Origin: Actinoplanes sichuanensis | Lineage (GTDB): Bacteria; Actinomycetota; Actinomycetes; Mycobacteriales; Micromonosporaceae | Assembly (NCBI RefSeq): GCF_033097365.1 | Contig: NZ_AP028461.1 | Span: 3,720,001 to 3,784,000, forward strand | Reading direction: 5' to 3' | DNA length: 64,000 nucleotides | Shown here: positions 57,620 through 64,000 of the stretch, in pieces | How positions within the stretch are numbered: the stretch's first letter is position 1 | Layout: each line of letters begins with the position of its first letter | Notes under the pieces: generated by a model | Told to the model about the DNA's origin: nothing | Databases searched by the model: none | The model's input: the letters and a program-made list of their open reading frames with translations, nothing else | Made by a program: the position numbers and the translations under genes

Positions 57620-58116
57620 CGGCCGCGCAGGTCGGTCATCTCCGGCTCGGAGAGCGCCTCGGTGGCGGCGAGCTGGGCGTACTTCGGCGGGAACATCTGG
57701 TGCAGCCGGTCGACGAACCGGACGTCGGCGGTGCCTTCGACGACCTGGATGGCGGGCGGGTCGGCGGTCATGTCGATGATCACCGGACCGGCCAGTTTCA
57801 CCGCGACGTCCCACGGCAGCAGCGGTTCGGCGACCCCGCACATGTGGAATCCGTAGACGGTGCGCACGTCGGTGATCGTGGTGACGTCGGCCGGTTCGAA
57901 TCCGTACATGTGCACGCCGCAGATCACCTCCGACGAGGGCTGCTGCGTGTTGTGGCCGGCGTGCTGGTGGGTGGCCGGGTCGGCCTGTTCGAGCGTGGTG
58001 CGCATCCGGGCGGTCAACTGTTCGCGCAGGTCGGGCTGATGGTCGGCGACGTTCAGGGCGACCGCGCCGCCCGACACCGCGATCAGGACCGCGGCGGCCC
58101 ACACATAGCGGTGCAT
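57595..58116 (-). CDS. His-containing secreted or membrane-anchored protein of unknown function
   Basis: This 173-residue protein has an N-terminal hydrophobic segment (RYVWAAAVLIAVSGGAVAL) that could be a signal or anchor. The extracellular part contains HQHAGHNTQQ and two Cys motifs, SSEVICGVHMYGFEP and VYGFHMCGVAEPLLPWD, which form an internal near-repeat (CGVHMYGF / YGFHMCGV). The clustered His, Met and Cys could bind copper, which would suit the neighbouring copper oxygenase. That link is an inference. No family recognised. Confidence 0.65.
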   Translation of the reverse strand: MHRYVWAAAVLIAVSGGAVALNVADHQPDLREQLTARMRTTLEQADPATHQHAGHNTQQPSSEVICGVHMYGFEPADVTTITDVRTVYGFHMCGVAEPLLPWDVAVKLAGPVIIDMTADPPAIQVVEGTADVRFVDRLHQMFPPKYAQLAATEALSEPEMTDLRGRYDTAAGL

Positions 58117-58142
58117 CGTTCGTCCTCACTTCGAAGGATGGG

Positions 58143-58176
58143 CCTCCGGCCCGGGCGATCAGACCCGGGCCGGAGG
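58143..58176 (-). terminator. Strong hairpin terminator after the AA10 gene
   Basis: A perfect 13-base stem (CCTCCGGCCCGGG / CCCGGGCCGGAGG) with an 8-base loop lies 7 bases past the stop of the LPMO gene and before the start of the His-rich gene. It has no T tract, as usual for this GC content. Confidence 0.78.
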
Positions 58177-58182
58177 TACGGG

Positions 58183-58842
58183 TCAGACGAAGTTGACGTC
58201 GCTGCACCACATGTAGGCCTGGTCCAGGTGCGAGGCCTGCCAGATGACGAACAGGATGTGCTGCCCGGAGTAACCGGACGTGTTCACATTGAACGAGATG
58301 TTCTGCGCCGGCGCGTACCTACCGGTCTGCGTGATGAAGTCGAGGTTGCCCCAGCCGAGGGTCTGGGTGGCCGGGTTGAACCCCTGCTTGCTCACGTAGA
58401 CGCGGAAGTAGTCGGCACCGTGGCTCGCCTGGTCGTACAGCTGGACGGTGAAGTTGCTGGTCAGGTTGCCGGTGGTCTTCCAGGCGCCGACCTTGTTCAG
58501 GCTGTCGTTCCGGGTGAGCCCGTTGCTGCACAGCTGGCCGTCCGGGGTCCTGGCCTGGAACTGGCCGCCGAGCCCGTCGCGCAGGGCGCTCATCCAGTTC
58601 CACATGGTGTCGGGATTGGCCTGGAACGCCTGCCAGCACATCGGGTCCTGGGTCTGCATGGCCGGGTTGGTGTGCTGACTGCCCCAGGTCTTCCAGCACT
58701 GGTATGCGCGGGACTGGGGGTTGATGATCGTGCCGTGGGCCTGTGCCGTTCCGGTCCAGGGCAGGACGCTGAGCAGCAGGGTGAGCACGACGAGCGCTGC
58801 CTGGACGGGCCGGCGGGATTTCTGGGCCACGTGTGGGGGCAC
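58183..58842 (-). CDS. AA10 lytic polysaccharide monooxygenase
   Basis: This 219-residue protein starts with GTG. It has a long signal peptide ending in GTAQA, so the mature protein begins with His36 (HGTIINPQSR). The second His of the copper brace is His141 in YDQASHGADYF, and the C-terminal Phe in CSDVNF fills the axial position. Family length without an extra binding module is typical. It oxidatively cuts crystalline chitin or cellulose. A CebR-type operator 47 bases upstream indicates cellobiose/cellulose control, which points to cellulose as substrate. A hairpin follows the gene. Confidence 0.93.
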   Translation of the reverse strand: MPPHVAQKSRRPVQAALVVLTLLLSVLPWTGTAQAHGTIINPQSRAYQCWKTWGSQHTNPAMQTQDPMCWQAFQANPDTMWNWMSALRDGLGGQFQARTPDGQLCSNGLTRNDSLNKVGAWKTTGNLTSNFTVQLYDQASHGADYFRVYVSKQGFNPATQTLGWGNLDFITQTGRYAPAQNISFNVNTSGYSGQHILFVIWQASHLDQAYMWCSDVNFV

Positions 58843-58888
58843 GGTTCGTCCTCCATTCTTCGGTTGTCCGGGGATATGGACGGGGATG

Positions 58889-58902
58889 TGGGAGCGCTCC
58901 CG
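58889..58902. promoter_or_regulatory. CebR-type operator TGGGAGCGCTCCCG
   Basis: The consensus operator of the cellobiose repressor CebR is TGGGAGCGCTCCCA. Here 13 of 14 bases match and the inner 12 bases (58890-58901) form a perfect palindrome. The site lies 47 bases before the LPMO start and 40 bases from the 3' end of the signal peptidase gene. Confidence 0.85.
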
Positions 58903-58941
58903 ACAGCATTACATCCAGGTTTCCGAAATATCAACTGATGT

Positions 58942-59355
58942 CTATGGAGGTGGCACAAAACCGCTGTGTCGGACCACCACTCCGACGACGTCACCGGCGG
59001 GCAGGAAACCCATCGTCCGGGAGTCCGCGCTGCGGGCGCTGTTGTCGCCGAGGATCACCAGGTGCCCCGCCGGGACCACGGTGTCGGCGACCGGGATGCC
59101 CGCCGGCACCGGGTCACCGGGCAGAGCGGCCGCCCGTTTGACCATGAAGCGCAGATCGGTGCCGGGTGGCGCGGCGAAGACCACCGCCGCGCCACGACGC
59201 ACCCCGGCCAGACCGGTCCGCCGGACCAGCAGACGGTCACCGGGCCGGTAGGTCGGCTCCATGCTGACCCCCTCGACGGTGACCAGCAGCAGCCGCCGGC
59301 GCAGCAGGACACCCAGGCAGCCCACCACACCGGCCACGCTGAGCAGCCAGATCAT
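58942..59355 (-). CDS. S26-family signal peptidase-like protein
   Basis: This 137-residue protein has one N-terminal membrane helix and the signal peptidase I catalytic dyad: Ser31 in VEGVSMEPTYRPGDRLLV and Lys73 in FMVKRAAALPGD. The closing GDNSARSADSRTMGFLPAGDVVG is box E of the family. The short form resembles small dedicated peptidases. Its start overlaps the stop of the ABC exporter gene by ATGA. In this cassette it is the best candidate to cut the leader of the Cys-rich peptide after export, but general precursor cleavage is possible. Confidence 0.88.
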   Translation of the reverse strand: MIWLLSVAGVVGCLGVLLRRRLLLVTVEGVSMEPTYRPGDRLLVRRTGLAGVRRGAAVVFAAPPGTDLRFMVKRAAALPGDPVPAGIPVADTVVPAGHLVILGDNSARSADSRTMGFLPAGDVVGVVVRHSGFVPPP

Positions 59356-61184
59356 CCGGTGGCCGCGTAACCGTCGGCCTGCATCCGGAACAGGCGGGCG
59401 TACCCGGCGTCGGCGGCCATCAACTCGGCGTGACTGCCGCGCTCCCGGACCACACCGTCGGCCAGCACCACGATCTCGTCGGCGTCGCGGATCGTGCCGA
59501 GCCGATGCGAGATCAACACACTGGTCCGGTCCCGCCGATGCCGCCGCAGGCCCTGGTGCAGCTCGTACTCGGCCTCCGGGTCGAGCCCGGCCGTCGGCTC
59601 GTCGAGGATGAGCAGGTCACGCCGGTCACGCAGGAAGGCCCGGGCCAGCGCCACCCGCTGCCACTGCCCACCGGACAACAGCACGCCGGTCTCCTCGTTC
59701 TCCCGGTCGGCGTCGTCGTACCAGGCATTGGTCAGCATCGTGTCGTACCCGCTGGGCAGCGCCGCGAGCGCCGGATGGATACCGGCCCGGTCGGCCGCCG
59801 CCTCGAGGCGTTCCCGGTCCTGCATGGCCGACAGGTCACCGACACCGATGTTCTCGGCCGCGGAGAACTCGTACGCCATGAAGTCCTGAAAGACCACGCC
59901 GATCCGGTCGCGGACCTCGACCGGGTCCAGATCCCGCAGGTCCTGGCCGTCCCAGGTGACGCTGCCCTCGGTCGGGTCGTAGAACCGGCACAGCAGCTTG
60001 ACCAGGGTGCTCTTGCCGGCCCCGTTGAGGCCGACCAGCGCGACGGTCCGCCCGTGCGGGATGGTCAGGTCGACGCCCTGCAGCACCCACGGCTTGTCCG
60101 GGCCGTACCGGAACCAGACGTTACGCAACTCGATGCCGCGCTGCAACGGCCCGGCCGGCAACGGCCGCGCGGGCACCGGCAGGTCCGGCGCGGCGTCGAC
60201 GAGTGTCCGATAGTGATCGAAGAGCAGGGCGTTCTCGTGCATCGAGGCGAACCTGTCGACCAGTCCACCGCCCGCCGCCTGCACCCCACCGACCGCGGCG
60301 ACCAACAACGAGATGTCACCGATCGACAACCGGCCCGCCGCGGCCTGCCGGATCGCCCAGATCAGCCCGGCACCGGCGATCACCGCGGTGAGGGTCGCGA
60401 GCAGGGCTCGGACCCACAGTTCACGGCCGTCCTGGCGGGCCTGCTCGGTGTTGCCGGCGGTCATCTCGCGCAGCATCCGGCTGCGGAACAGACCGCCCAG
60501 CCCCAACATCCGCAGCTCCTTGGCCGCGGACAGGCTGGTCAGCAGCTCGGCGTAGTGCGCCTCGCGCCGGGCCCGACCGCTGACCCGCCACATCATCCGG
60601 GCGTTGCGGCGGTTCAGCCACATCTGCGCGGCCAGCGCGGGCCCGGCCGCCGCGAGCGCGAGCAGCGCCAGCCACGGATTCAGGGCGAACAGCACCCCCA
60701 CGAAACCGGACAGCATGATCGCCGACTCGAACGCGCCGAGCGTGTCGTCGACCAGCTGGCCGGGCCCGGACCGGCCGGACTGCTGGGCCATCCGCAGCCG
60801 GTCCCGGAACTCCGGGTTCTCCATCACGCCGATCCCGACGATCCGGCTCATCGCCTGGTAGAGCCGGTCCATCGCCCGCACGCCGACGGCCCGCAACATC
60901 CGGCTGTACAGGTAGCCGCGAACCGCCGGGACCACCCCGAGGACCAGACCCAGGCAGGCGATCAGCACGGCCGGTCCGATCAGTTCGGCGACCCCCCGGC
61001 CCGCGGCCAACCCATCGATGACGGTACGCAAAAGGGCCGCCGCCGCCACCGGGCCCGCCCCGGCCGCGACCGTGACCAGCACATATCCGGCGAGCACACC
61101 GGGGGCCGCACCGGCCCCGATCCGGACGGCCGCCCACAGGTGCCCCGGGATCCGGCGAACCGGAACCGCAGTCGAGTCGCTCAC
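59352..61184 (-). CDS. ABC exporter, fused membrane and ATPase domains
   Basis: This 610-residue protein is read from a GTG at 61184, overlapping the thioredoxin-like gene by GTGA. Six membrane helices span about residues 20-310. The ATPase has Walker A VGLNGAGKSTLVKLL, signature VLLSGGQWQRVALARAF and Walker B DLLILDEPTAGLDP. It lacks an N-terminal C39 peptidase domain, so leader removal must be done by another enzyme, plausibly the next-door S26 peptidase. It resembles exporters of peptides in RiPP clusters. The likely cargo is the Cys-rich peptide encoded upstream. Confidence 0.9.
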   Translation of the reverse strand: MSDSTAVPVRRIPGHLWAAVRIGAGAAPGVLAGYVLVTVAAGAGPVAAAALLRTVIDGLAAGRGVAELIGPAVLIACLGLVLGVVPAVRGYLYSRMLRAVGVRAMDRLYQAMSRIVGIGVMENPEFRDRLRMAQQSGRSGPGQLVDDTLGAFESAIMLSGFVGVLFALNPWLALLALAAAGPALAAQMWLNRRNARMMWRVSGRARREAHYAELLTSLSAAKELRMLGLGGLFRSRMLREMTAGNTEQARQDGRELWVRALLATLTAVIAGAGLIWAIRQAAAGRLSIGDISLLVAAVGGVQAAGGGLVDRFASMHENALLFDHYRTLVDAAPDLPVPARPLPAGPLQRGIELRNVWFRYGPDKPWVLQGVDLTIPHGRTVALVGLNGAGKSTLVKLLCRFYDPTEGSVTWDGQDLRDLDPVEVRDRIGVVFQDFMAYEFSAAENIGVGDLSAMQDRERLEAAADRAGIHPALAALPSGYDTMLTNAWYDDADRENEETGVLLSGGQWQRVALARAFLRDRRDLLILDEPTAGLDPEAEYELHQGLRRHRRDRTSVLISHRLGTIRDADEIVVLADGVVRERGSHAELMAADAGYARLFRMQADGYAATG

Positions 61185-61711
61185 GCCGGAACGAAGTCGG
61201 GCAGTTCCGGGAAGGCGTTGCCGCCCGCGACCACCACACCCTGGGCGTCGACCAGGCACAGCGCCGGGAAACTGGTCACCGCGTACACGGTGGCCAGCGG
61301 ACCCCGCTCGCGCTCGACGACCACGTCGACGTGCGGGGACAGGCGGGCCACGTACGGGCCGGAGTCGTCGGCGTCGGTGACCACCACGGCGACCGCGGCC
61401 ACCCCGGTGCGCTGCTGGTAGGCGATGAACTCGGGGATCCGGTCGTCGCAGGCGCCACAGCCGATCGAGAAGAAGCCGATGAGCTGTGCGCTGCCGGGTC
61501 GCACGCTCGACACGGTGTCGCCGTCGACGGTCGACGCGGTCACCGCCGGAACCGAGGTGCCGGCCGGCAGGGTGGCCTCCTGGATGACGGCGTTGCGGTC
61601 GGCCAGCTTCGCGTCGTGGATCCGCAGCTTGCGGATCACCCCGAAGGTGAGCAGGAGATTGAGCGCCGTGGCGGCGATGGCCACGGTGACGGCGGCGGTC
61701 AGGTAGAACAT
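61181..61711 (-). CDS. MauD-like membrane-anchored thioredoxin-fold protein
   Basis: This 176-residue protein is read from the ATG at 61711, with GGAGAGGAA before it. A single membrane helix (residues 5-26) is followed by a thioredoxin-like domain with FFSIGCGACDDRIPEF (Cys85, Cys88). The helix and the CxxC spacing resemble MauD of methylamine dehydrogenase clusters, which helps form disulfides in the small subunit. Together with the divergent MauE-like protein it forms a redox pair. A strong hairpin separates it from the Cys-rich gene. Confidence 0.85.
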   Translation of the reverse strand: MFYLTAAVTVAIAATALNLLLTFGVIRKLRIHDAKLADRNAVIQEATLPAGTSVPAVTASTVDGDTVSSVRPGSAQLIGFFSIGCGACDDRIPEFIAYQQRTGVAAVAVVVTDADDSGPYVARLSPHVDVVVERERGPLATVYAVTSFPALCLVDAQGVVVAGGNAFPELPDFVPA

Positions 61712-61733
61712 GTGTTTCCTCTCCGAACCCGGG

Positions 61734-61765
61734 ACGGTGCGGGGCCCACCCGGGCTCCGCACCGT
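61734..61765 (-). terminator. Hairpin between the Cys-rich peptide gene and the MauD-like gene
   Basis: A 14-base stem (ACGGTGCGGGGCCC / GGGCTCCGCACCGT) with one mismatch in the RNA and a 4-base loop lies between the stop at 61785 and the start at 61711. Its place, just after a small gene and before its export genes, suggests partial termination that raises the level of the peptide mRNA over the downstream genes. Confidence 0.7.
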
Positions 61766-61784
61766 TCACCGACCGAGCAGCGTC

Positions 61785-61991
61785 TCAGCAGATGGTGAGG
61801 GTGTTCGACCAGGAACCGCAGGTGGCGGAGCAGTTGCAGCTGTCGACGCACCAGCGCCGCTGCTGCAGGTGGCCGACACAGCGGTACTGGTAGTAGCCCT
61901 CACCGGGCCGGCACGGGCAGGCACCGGCGCGCTCCTGCGGAAGGAACGTAGCTAGCATGCGGTCGGCGATCACGCCCAGCTTCTGTCGCAT
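61785..61991 (-). CDS. Cys-rich 68-residue peptide, putative exported precursor
   Basis: The peptide begins MRQKLGVIADRMLATFLPQE and ends in a core with eight Cys: ACPCRPGEGYYQYRC, VGHLQQRRWC, VDSCNCSATC, GSWSNTLTIC. The N-terminal 24 residues are amphipathic and lack a hydrophobic signal core; AGA just before the first Cys fits a signal-peptidase-like cut site. GGGAG sits 6 bases before the ATG. It is the first gene of an operon with a MauD-like thioredoxin, an ABC exporter and an S26 peptidase. I read it as the precursor of a disulfide-rich exported peptide. A redox subunit similar to small Cys-rich dehydrogenase subunits is the main alternative. Confidence 0.75.
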   Translation of the reverse strand: MRQKLGVIADRMLATFLPQERAGACPCRPGEGYYQYRCVGHLQQRRWCVDSCNCSATCGSWSNTLTIC

Positions 61992-62014
61992 GTGTAACTC
62001 CCTCGTTCACGTTC

Positions 62015-62029
62015 CCGAGATGATCTCGG
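62015..62029. promoter_or_regulatory. Inverted repeat CCGAGA-N3-TCTCGG in the divergent intergenic region
   Basis: Perfect 6-base arms lie 24 bases upstream of the Cys-rich gene start, within the 151-base region that also serves the MauE-like gene. A 10-base palindrome GGATCGATCC occurs at 62051-62060. Either could be an operator for both transcription units. There is no regulator gene in the cassette. Confidence 0.35.
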
Positions 62030-62142
62030 CGGGCCGAGAATAACCACAGTGGATCGATCCGTGCTGTCCCGTTCATCGATGAACATGGCCCTCCGGTGCC
62101 GGGTAGGGTGGTCCATCGAGGGATCTACGGGGAGGTCCGGAA

Positions 62143-62673
62143 GTGAGTTATGCGTTGGTCGGCGCGCGGGTGCTGATCGGCCTGGTGTTCGCGGTCTCGG
62201 CGGTCACGAAACTGCGCGCCTTCGCCGCGTTCCGGGTCTCTTTGGCGGCGATGCGGGTGGTGCCGAGACCGCTGGTCGGGCCGGTCGCCGTCGGGGTCGT
62301 CGCGGCCGAGTCGGCGATTCCGGTGCTGCTGCTGGTCCCCGGCGCGCAGGCGGCCGGGTTCGTGGTCGCGGTGCTGCTGCTCGCCGCGTTCTCGGCCGGG
62401 ATCGCCCGGGTCCTCGCCACCGGGACGACCGCGTCGTGCCGCTGTTTCGGGGTGTCGGCGGCCCCGTTCGGCCGTCACCACCTCTACCGCAATGCGGTGC
62501 TGACCGTGGTCGCCGCGGCCGGTCTGATCGCCGCGGTCCGGCCGGGCCAGGGTCCCGCGCCGGCCGGTGCGGCGGTCGCGGCCGGGGCGGCGGCCGTCGC
62601 CGCGCTGGTCGTCGTCATGCTCGACGACATCGTCGAGTTGTTCCGGCCGGAGCAGCCCGCCGTCCACCGATGA
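62143..62673 (+). CDS. MauE/DoxX-like membrane redox protein
   Basis: This 176-residue protein is read from a GTG at 62143, behind GGGGAGG. It has four to five membrane helices and a CxCFG motif (SCRCFG, Cys99 and Cys101) at the membrane surface. This is the signature of MauE-like proteins that pass electrons between a MauD-type thioredoxin and the quinone pool or cytosol. Helix one contains ARVLIGLVFAVSAVTKL, as in MauE and DoxX relatives. It is divergent from the Cys-rich peptide operon and probably reoxidises the MauD-like partner. It overlaps the MFS gene by ATGA. Confidence 0.85.
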   Translation: MSYALVGARVLIGLVFAVSAVTKLRAFAAFRVSLAAMRVVPRPLVGPVAVGVVAAESAIPVLLLVPGAQAAGFVVAVLLLAAFSAGIARVLATGTTASCRCFGVSAAPFGRHHLYRNAVLTVVAAAGLIAAVRPGQGPAPAGAAVAAGAAAVAALVVVMLDDIVELFRPEQPAVHR

Positions 62674-63866
62674 CACATCCGCTGCGGCAGGCCGCTTTCG
62701 CTCGGCTGTGGGCGGCGGGGTTCTTCGGCGAGATCGGCCAGTGGGCGCTGATGCTCGCCCTGCCGCTGTACGTCCTCCAGCTCACCGGGTCGGCGCTGAT
62801 CACCTCTGCTGTCGCGCTGCTCGGCCTGCTACCGAGTCTGGTCTTCGCACCCCTGGCCGGAGCCGTCGCCGACCGGTGGAACGTGGTGCTGCTGCTGGTC
62901 CTGCTGAGTGCCGGTCAGGGCCTGCTGCTACCGGCGCTGCTGCTCGTCGACGACACCGACGACCTGTGGATCGTCTACCTGGTGTCGGCCGGTGAAGCCG
63001 CACTGGCCGCCATGTTCGAGGCCGCGAAGAACGTCGCGGTCGCCACCCTGGTCGCCGAGGACCAGCTCGTCGCCGCGAACGCGGCCATCGCGCTGAACGC
63101 CAACCTGGGCCGGCTGGTGGGCAGCCCGCTCGGCGGTGTGGTGCTCGGCTTCTGGGGCCTGCCGGGTGTCGTCACCCTCGGCGGGGCGGCGTTCGCCGTC
63201 GCGGCGGGCCTGGCCGCCACCGTGCCCCGGCACCGGGCGGTCGGGATGTCTCCGCCCGCGTTCTGGCGCGGGTTCGGCGACGCGCTCGGCAGCATGTGGC
63301 GGATCCGGGAGTTGCGGGCTTGCGTGGCCATCGAGGCCCTGACCGCCGTCGCGCAGGGCATGTTCGTGGTGTTGTTCCTGCTGTTCATCACCCGGCTTCT
63401 CGGCAAGGGTGAGACCGAGGCGGGCCTGCTGCGCGGCGTACAGGCGATCGGCGGTCTCGTCGGCGGGGTGACCGCGGGCCTGCTCGCCCGGCGGCTGGGA
63501 CCGGCCCGGCTGCTCGCGGCCGGGCTGCTCGCGTTCGGTGTGGTCAGTGCCGTGACGTGGAACGCGTCGTCCTTCGCGACCGCGTTCTGGGTCTACATCG
63601 TGCTGTTCGTGATCGTCGGAGTGCCGGGGGTCTACACCCACGCCGGTTGGCTGTCGATCCTCCAGCGGGCGGCACCACCGGCGATCCGCGGCCGGGTCCT
63701 CGGCGCGACGCTCGGGCTGGCGGACGGGTTCCAGGCGCTGGGCATGTTCATCGCCGGTGTGCTGGCGGGCACCCTGTCCACGCTCACCCTGCTCAACGCG
63801 CAGGCCGCCCTGTTCCTGGTGGCGGCCGTCGCGGTCCGGCTCCTGCCGACGCCTCGGCGGCCGTGA
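62670..63866 (+). CDS. MFS transporter
   Basis: This 398-residue protein has twelve membrane helices. FARLWAAGFFGEIGQWALMLALPLYVLQLTGSA and GLLPSLVFAPLAGAVADRWN match the first helices and the A-loop (motif A: G-x-x-x-D-R) of the MFS_3 group, which includes enterobactin exporter-like and macrolide efflux proteins. It is coupled to the MauE-like gene by ATGA. In this setting it may give self-protection or export a related compound, but a direct link to the Cys-rich peptide is unproven. Confidence 0.88.
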   Translation: MTHPLRQAAFARLWAAGFFGEIGQWALMLALPLYVLQLTGSALITSAVALLGLLPSLVFAPLAGAVADRWNVVLLLVLLSAGQGLLLPALLLVDDTDDLWIVYLVSAGEAALAAMFEAAKNVAVATLVAEDQLVAANAAIALNANLGRLVGSPLGGVVLGFWGLPGVVTLGGAAFAVAAGLAATVPRHRAVGMSPPAFWRGFGDALGSMWRIRELRACVAIEALTAVAQGMFVVLFLLFITRLLGKGETEAGLLRGVQAIGGLVGGVTAGLLARRLGPARLLAAGLLAFGVVSAVTWNASSFATAFWVYIVLFVIVGVPGVYTHAGWLSILQRAAPPAIRGRVLGATLGLADGFQALGMFIAGVLAGTLSTLTLLNAQAALFLVAAVAVRLLPTPRRP

Positions 63867-64000
63867 GCGCGCCTCCTGCCGACGCTCTGACCGCCGTTCC
63901 TCCCAGTGCCGCCCCGGCCGTGAGCGCGGGCCCTGCCGATGCCGGCGACCGCCGTGACCCCGGCTCCTCTCAGAAACCGGCGACCGCCGGGCGTCAGGCG
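63867..64000. other. Window end, no gene supported
   Basis: The last 134 bases follow the MFS stop. They contain Ala/Pro-rich open frames on both strands but no start signal, family motif or hairpin that I can support. It may be the 3' part of a gene that lies beyond the window. Confidence 0.5.

Noticed and set aside
1..64000. Window viewed as a genomic island or prophage
   Set aside because: No integrase, transposase, tRNA-flanking repeat or clear GC shift was seen; the remnants are scattered and not bounded by mobile elements.

Overview
The window is about 72% GC, with many GTG and TTG starts and many 4-base ATGA/GTGA gene overlaps. Secreted hydrolases carrying AbfB domains, a CebR-type operator in front of a lytic polysaccharide monooxygenase (LPMO), a DUF4360 protein and a WXG-like/alpha-beta hydrolase/lipoprotein cassette all point to a filamentous actinomycete. 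Actinoplanes or a close Micromonosporaceae relative fits best, but this is inferred from gene style and not from a marker gene. I saw no rRNA, tRNA, CRISPR array or insertion sequence. No stretch longer than about 210 bases lacks a gene or gene remnant.

Layout. 1-7.7 kb holds two Rossmann oxidoreductases, a leucine-rich-repeat protein, a scar joining an etfA C-terminal remnant to a truncated membrane-protein gene, a PIN toxin with a small antitoxin, a DUF4360 secreted protein, an SDR, an M16 peptidase with a Cys-rich tail and a frameshifted gene. 7.7-12.7 kb holds an ABC transporter operon converging on a two-component system; both upstream regions carry the same direct-repeat motif. 12.7-17.1 kb holds a GGDEF-EAL protein divergent from a sugar-binding-type lipoprotein, then an orphan solute-binding lipoprotein.

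17.1-24.9 kb is the highlight. One minus-strand operon encodes three AbfB-bearing family-43-like hydrolases, a GH127 beta-L-arabinofuranosidase and, last, an ECF sigma factor. The sigma factor continues into a zinc-binding anti-sigma-like motif, one membrane helix and an extracellular AbfB domain. The operon starts from a consensus promoter whose -10 is covered by a LacI-type palindrome. The likely design is an arabinan-degrading operon that makes its own membrane-bound sugar-sensing sigma factor.

25-38.4 kb holds a beta-propeller protein, a methyltransferase, the WXG-like cassette, a pyridoxamine-oxidase-like protein, a helical-repeat/YwqG operon, aminopeptidase N, a VOC protein, a TolB-like propeller, a phosphotransferase fragment and a GH43-LacI pair. 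38.4-50.3 kb is a surface-glycan cluster with the PglF/E/D/C set for diacetylbacillosamine, a GT4 enzyme, Wzy, Wzx and a Wzz/BY-kinase with an altered Walker A. 50.3-55.1 kb is a 1609-residue DUF4011-type helicase-nuclease, probably a defence protein.

55.2-58.9 kb holds a broken GNAT gene, a GH8 cellulase-like lipoprotein, VanZ and small membrane proteins, and an AA10 LPMO. 58.9-63.9 kb is a divergent cassette built around an 8-Cys, 68-residue peptide, with MauD-like and MauE-like redox proteins, an ABC exporter, an S26 peptidase and an MFS transporter. It looks like an export and disulfide-maturation system for the peptide.

A recurring oddity is genes damaged by internal deletion or truncation, at about 2.58, 7.09, 35.8, 38.5 and 55.5 kb.
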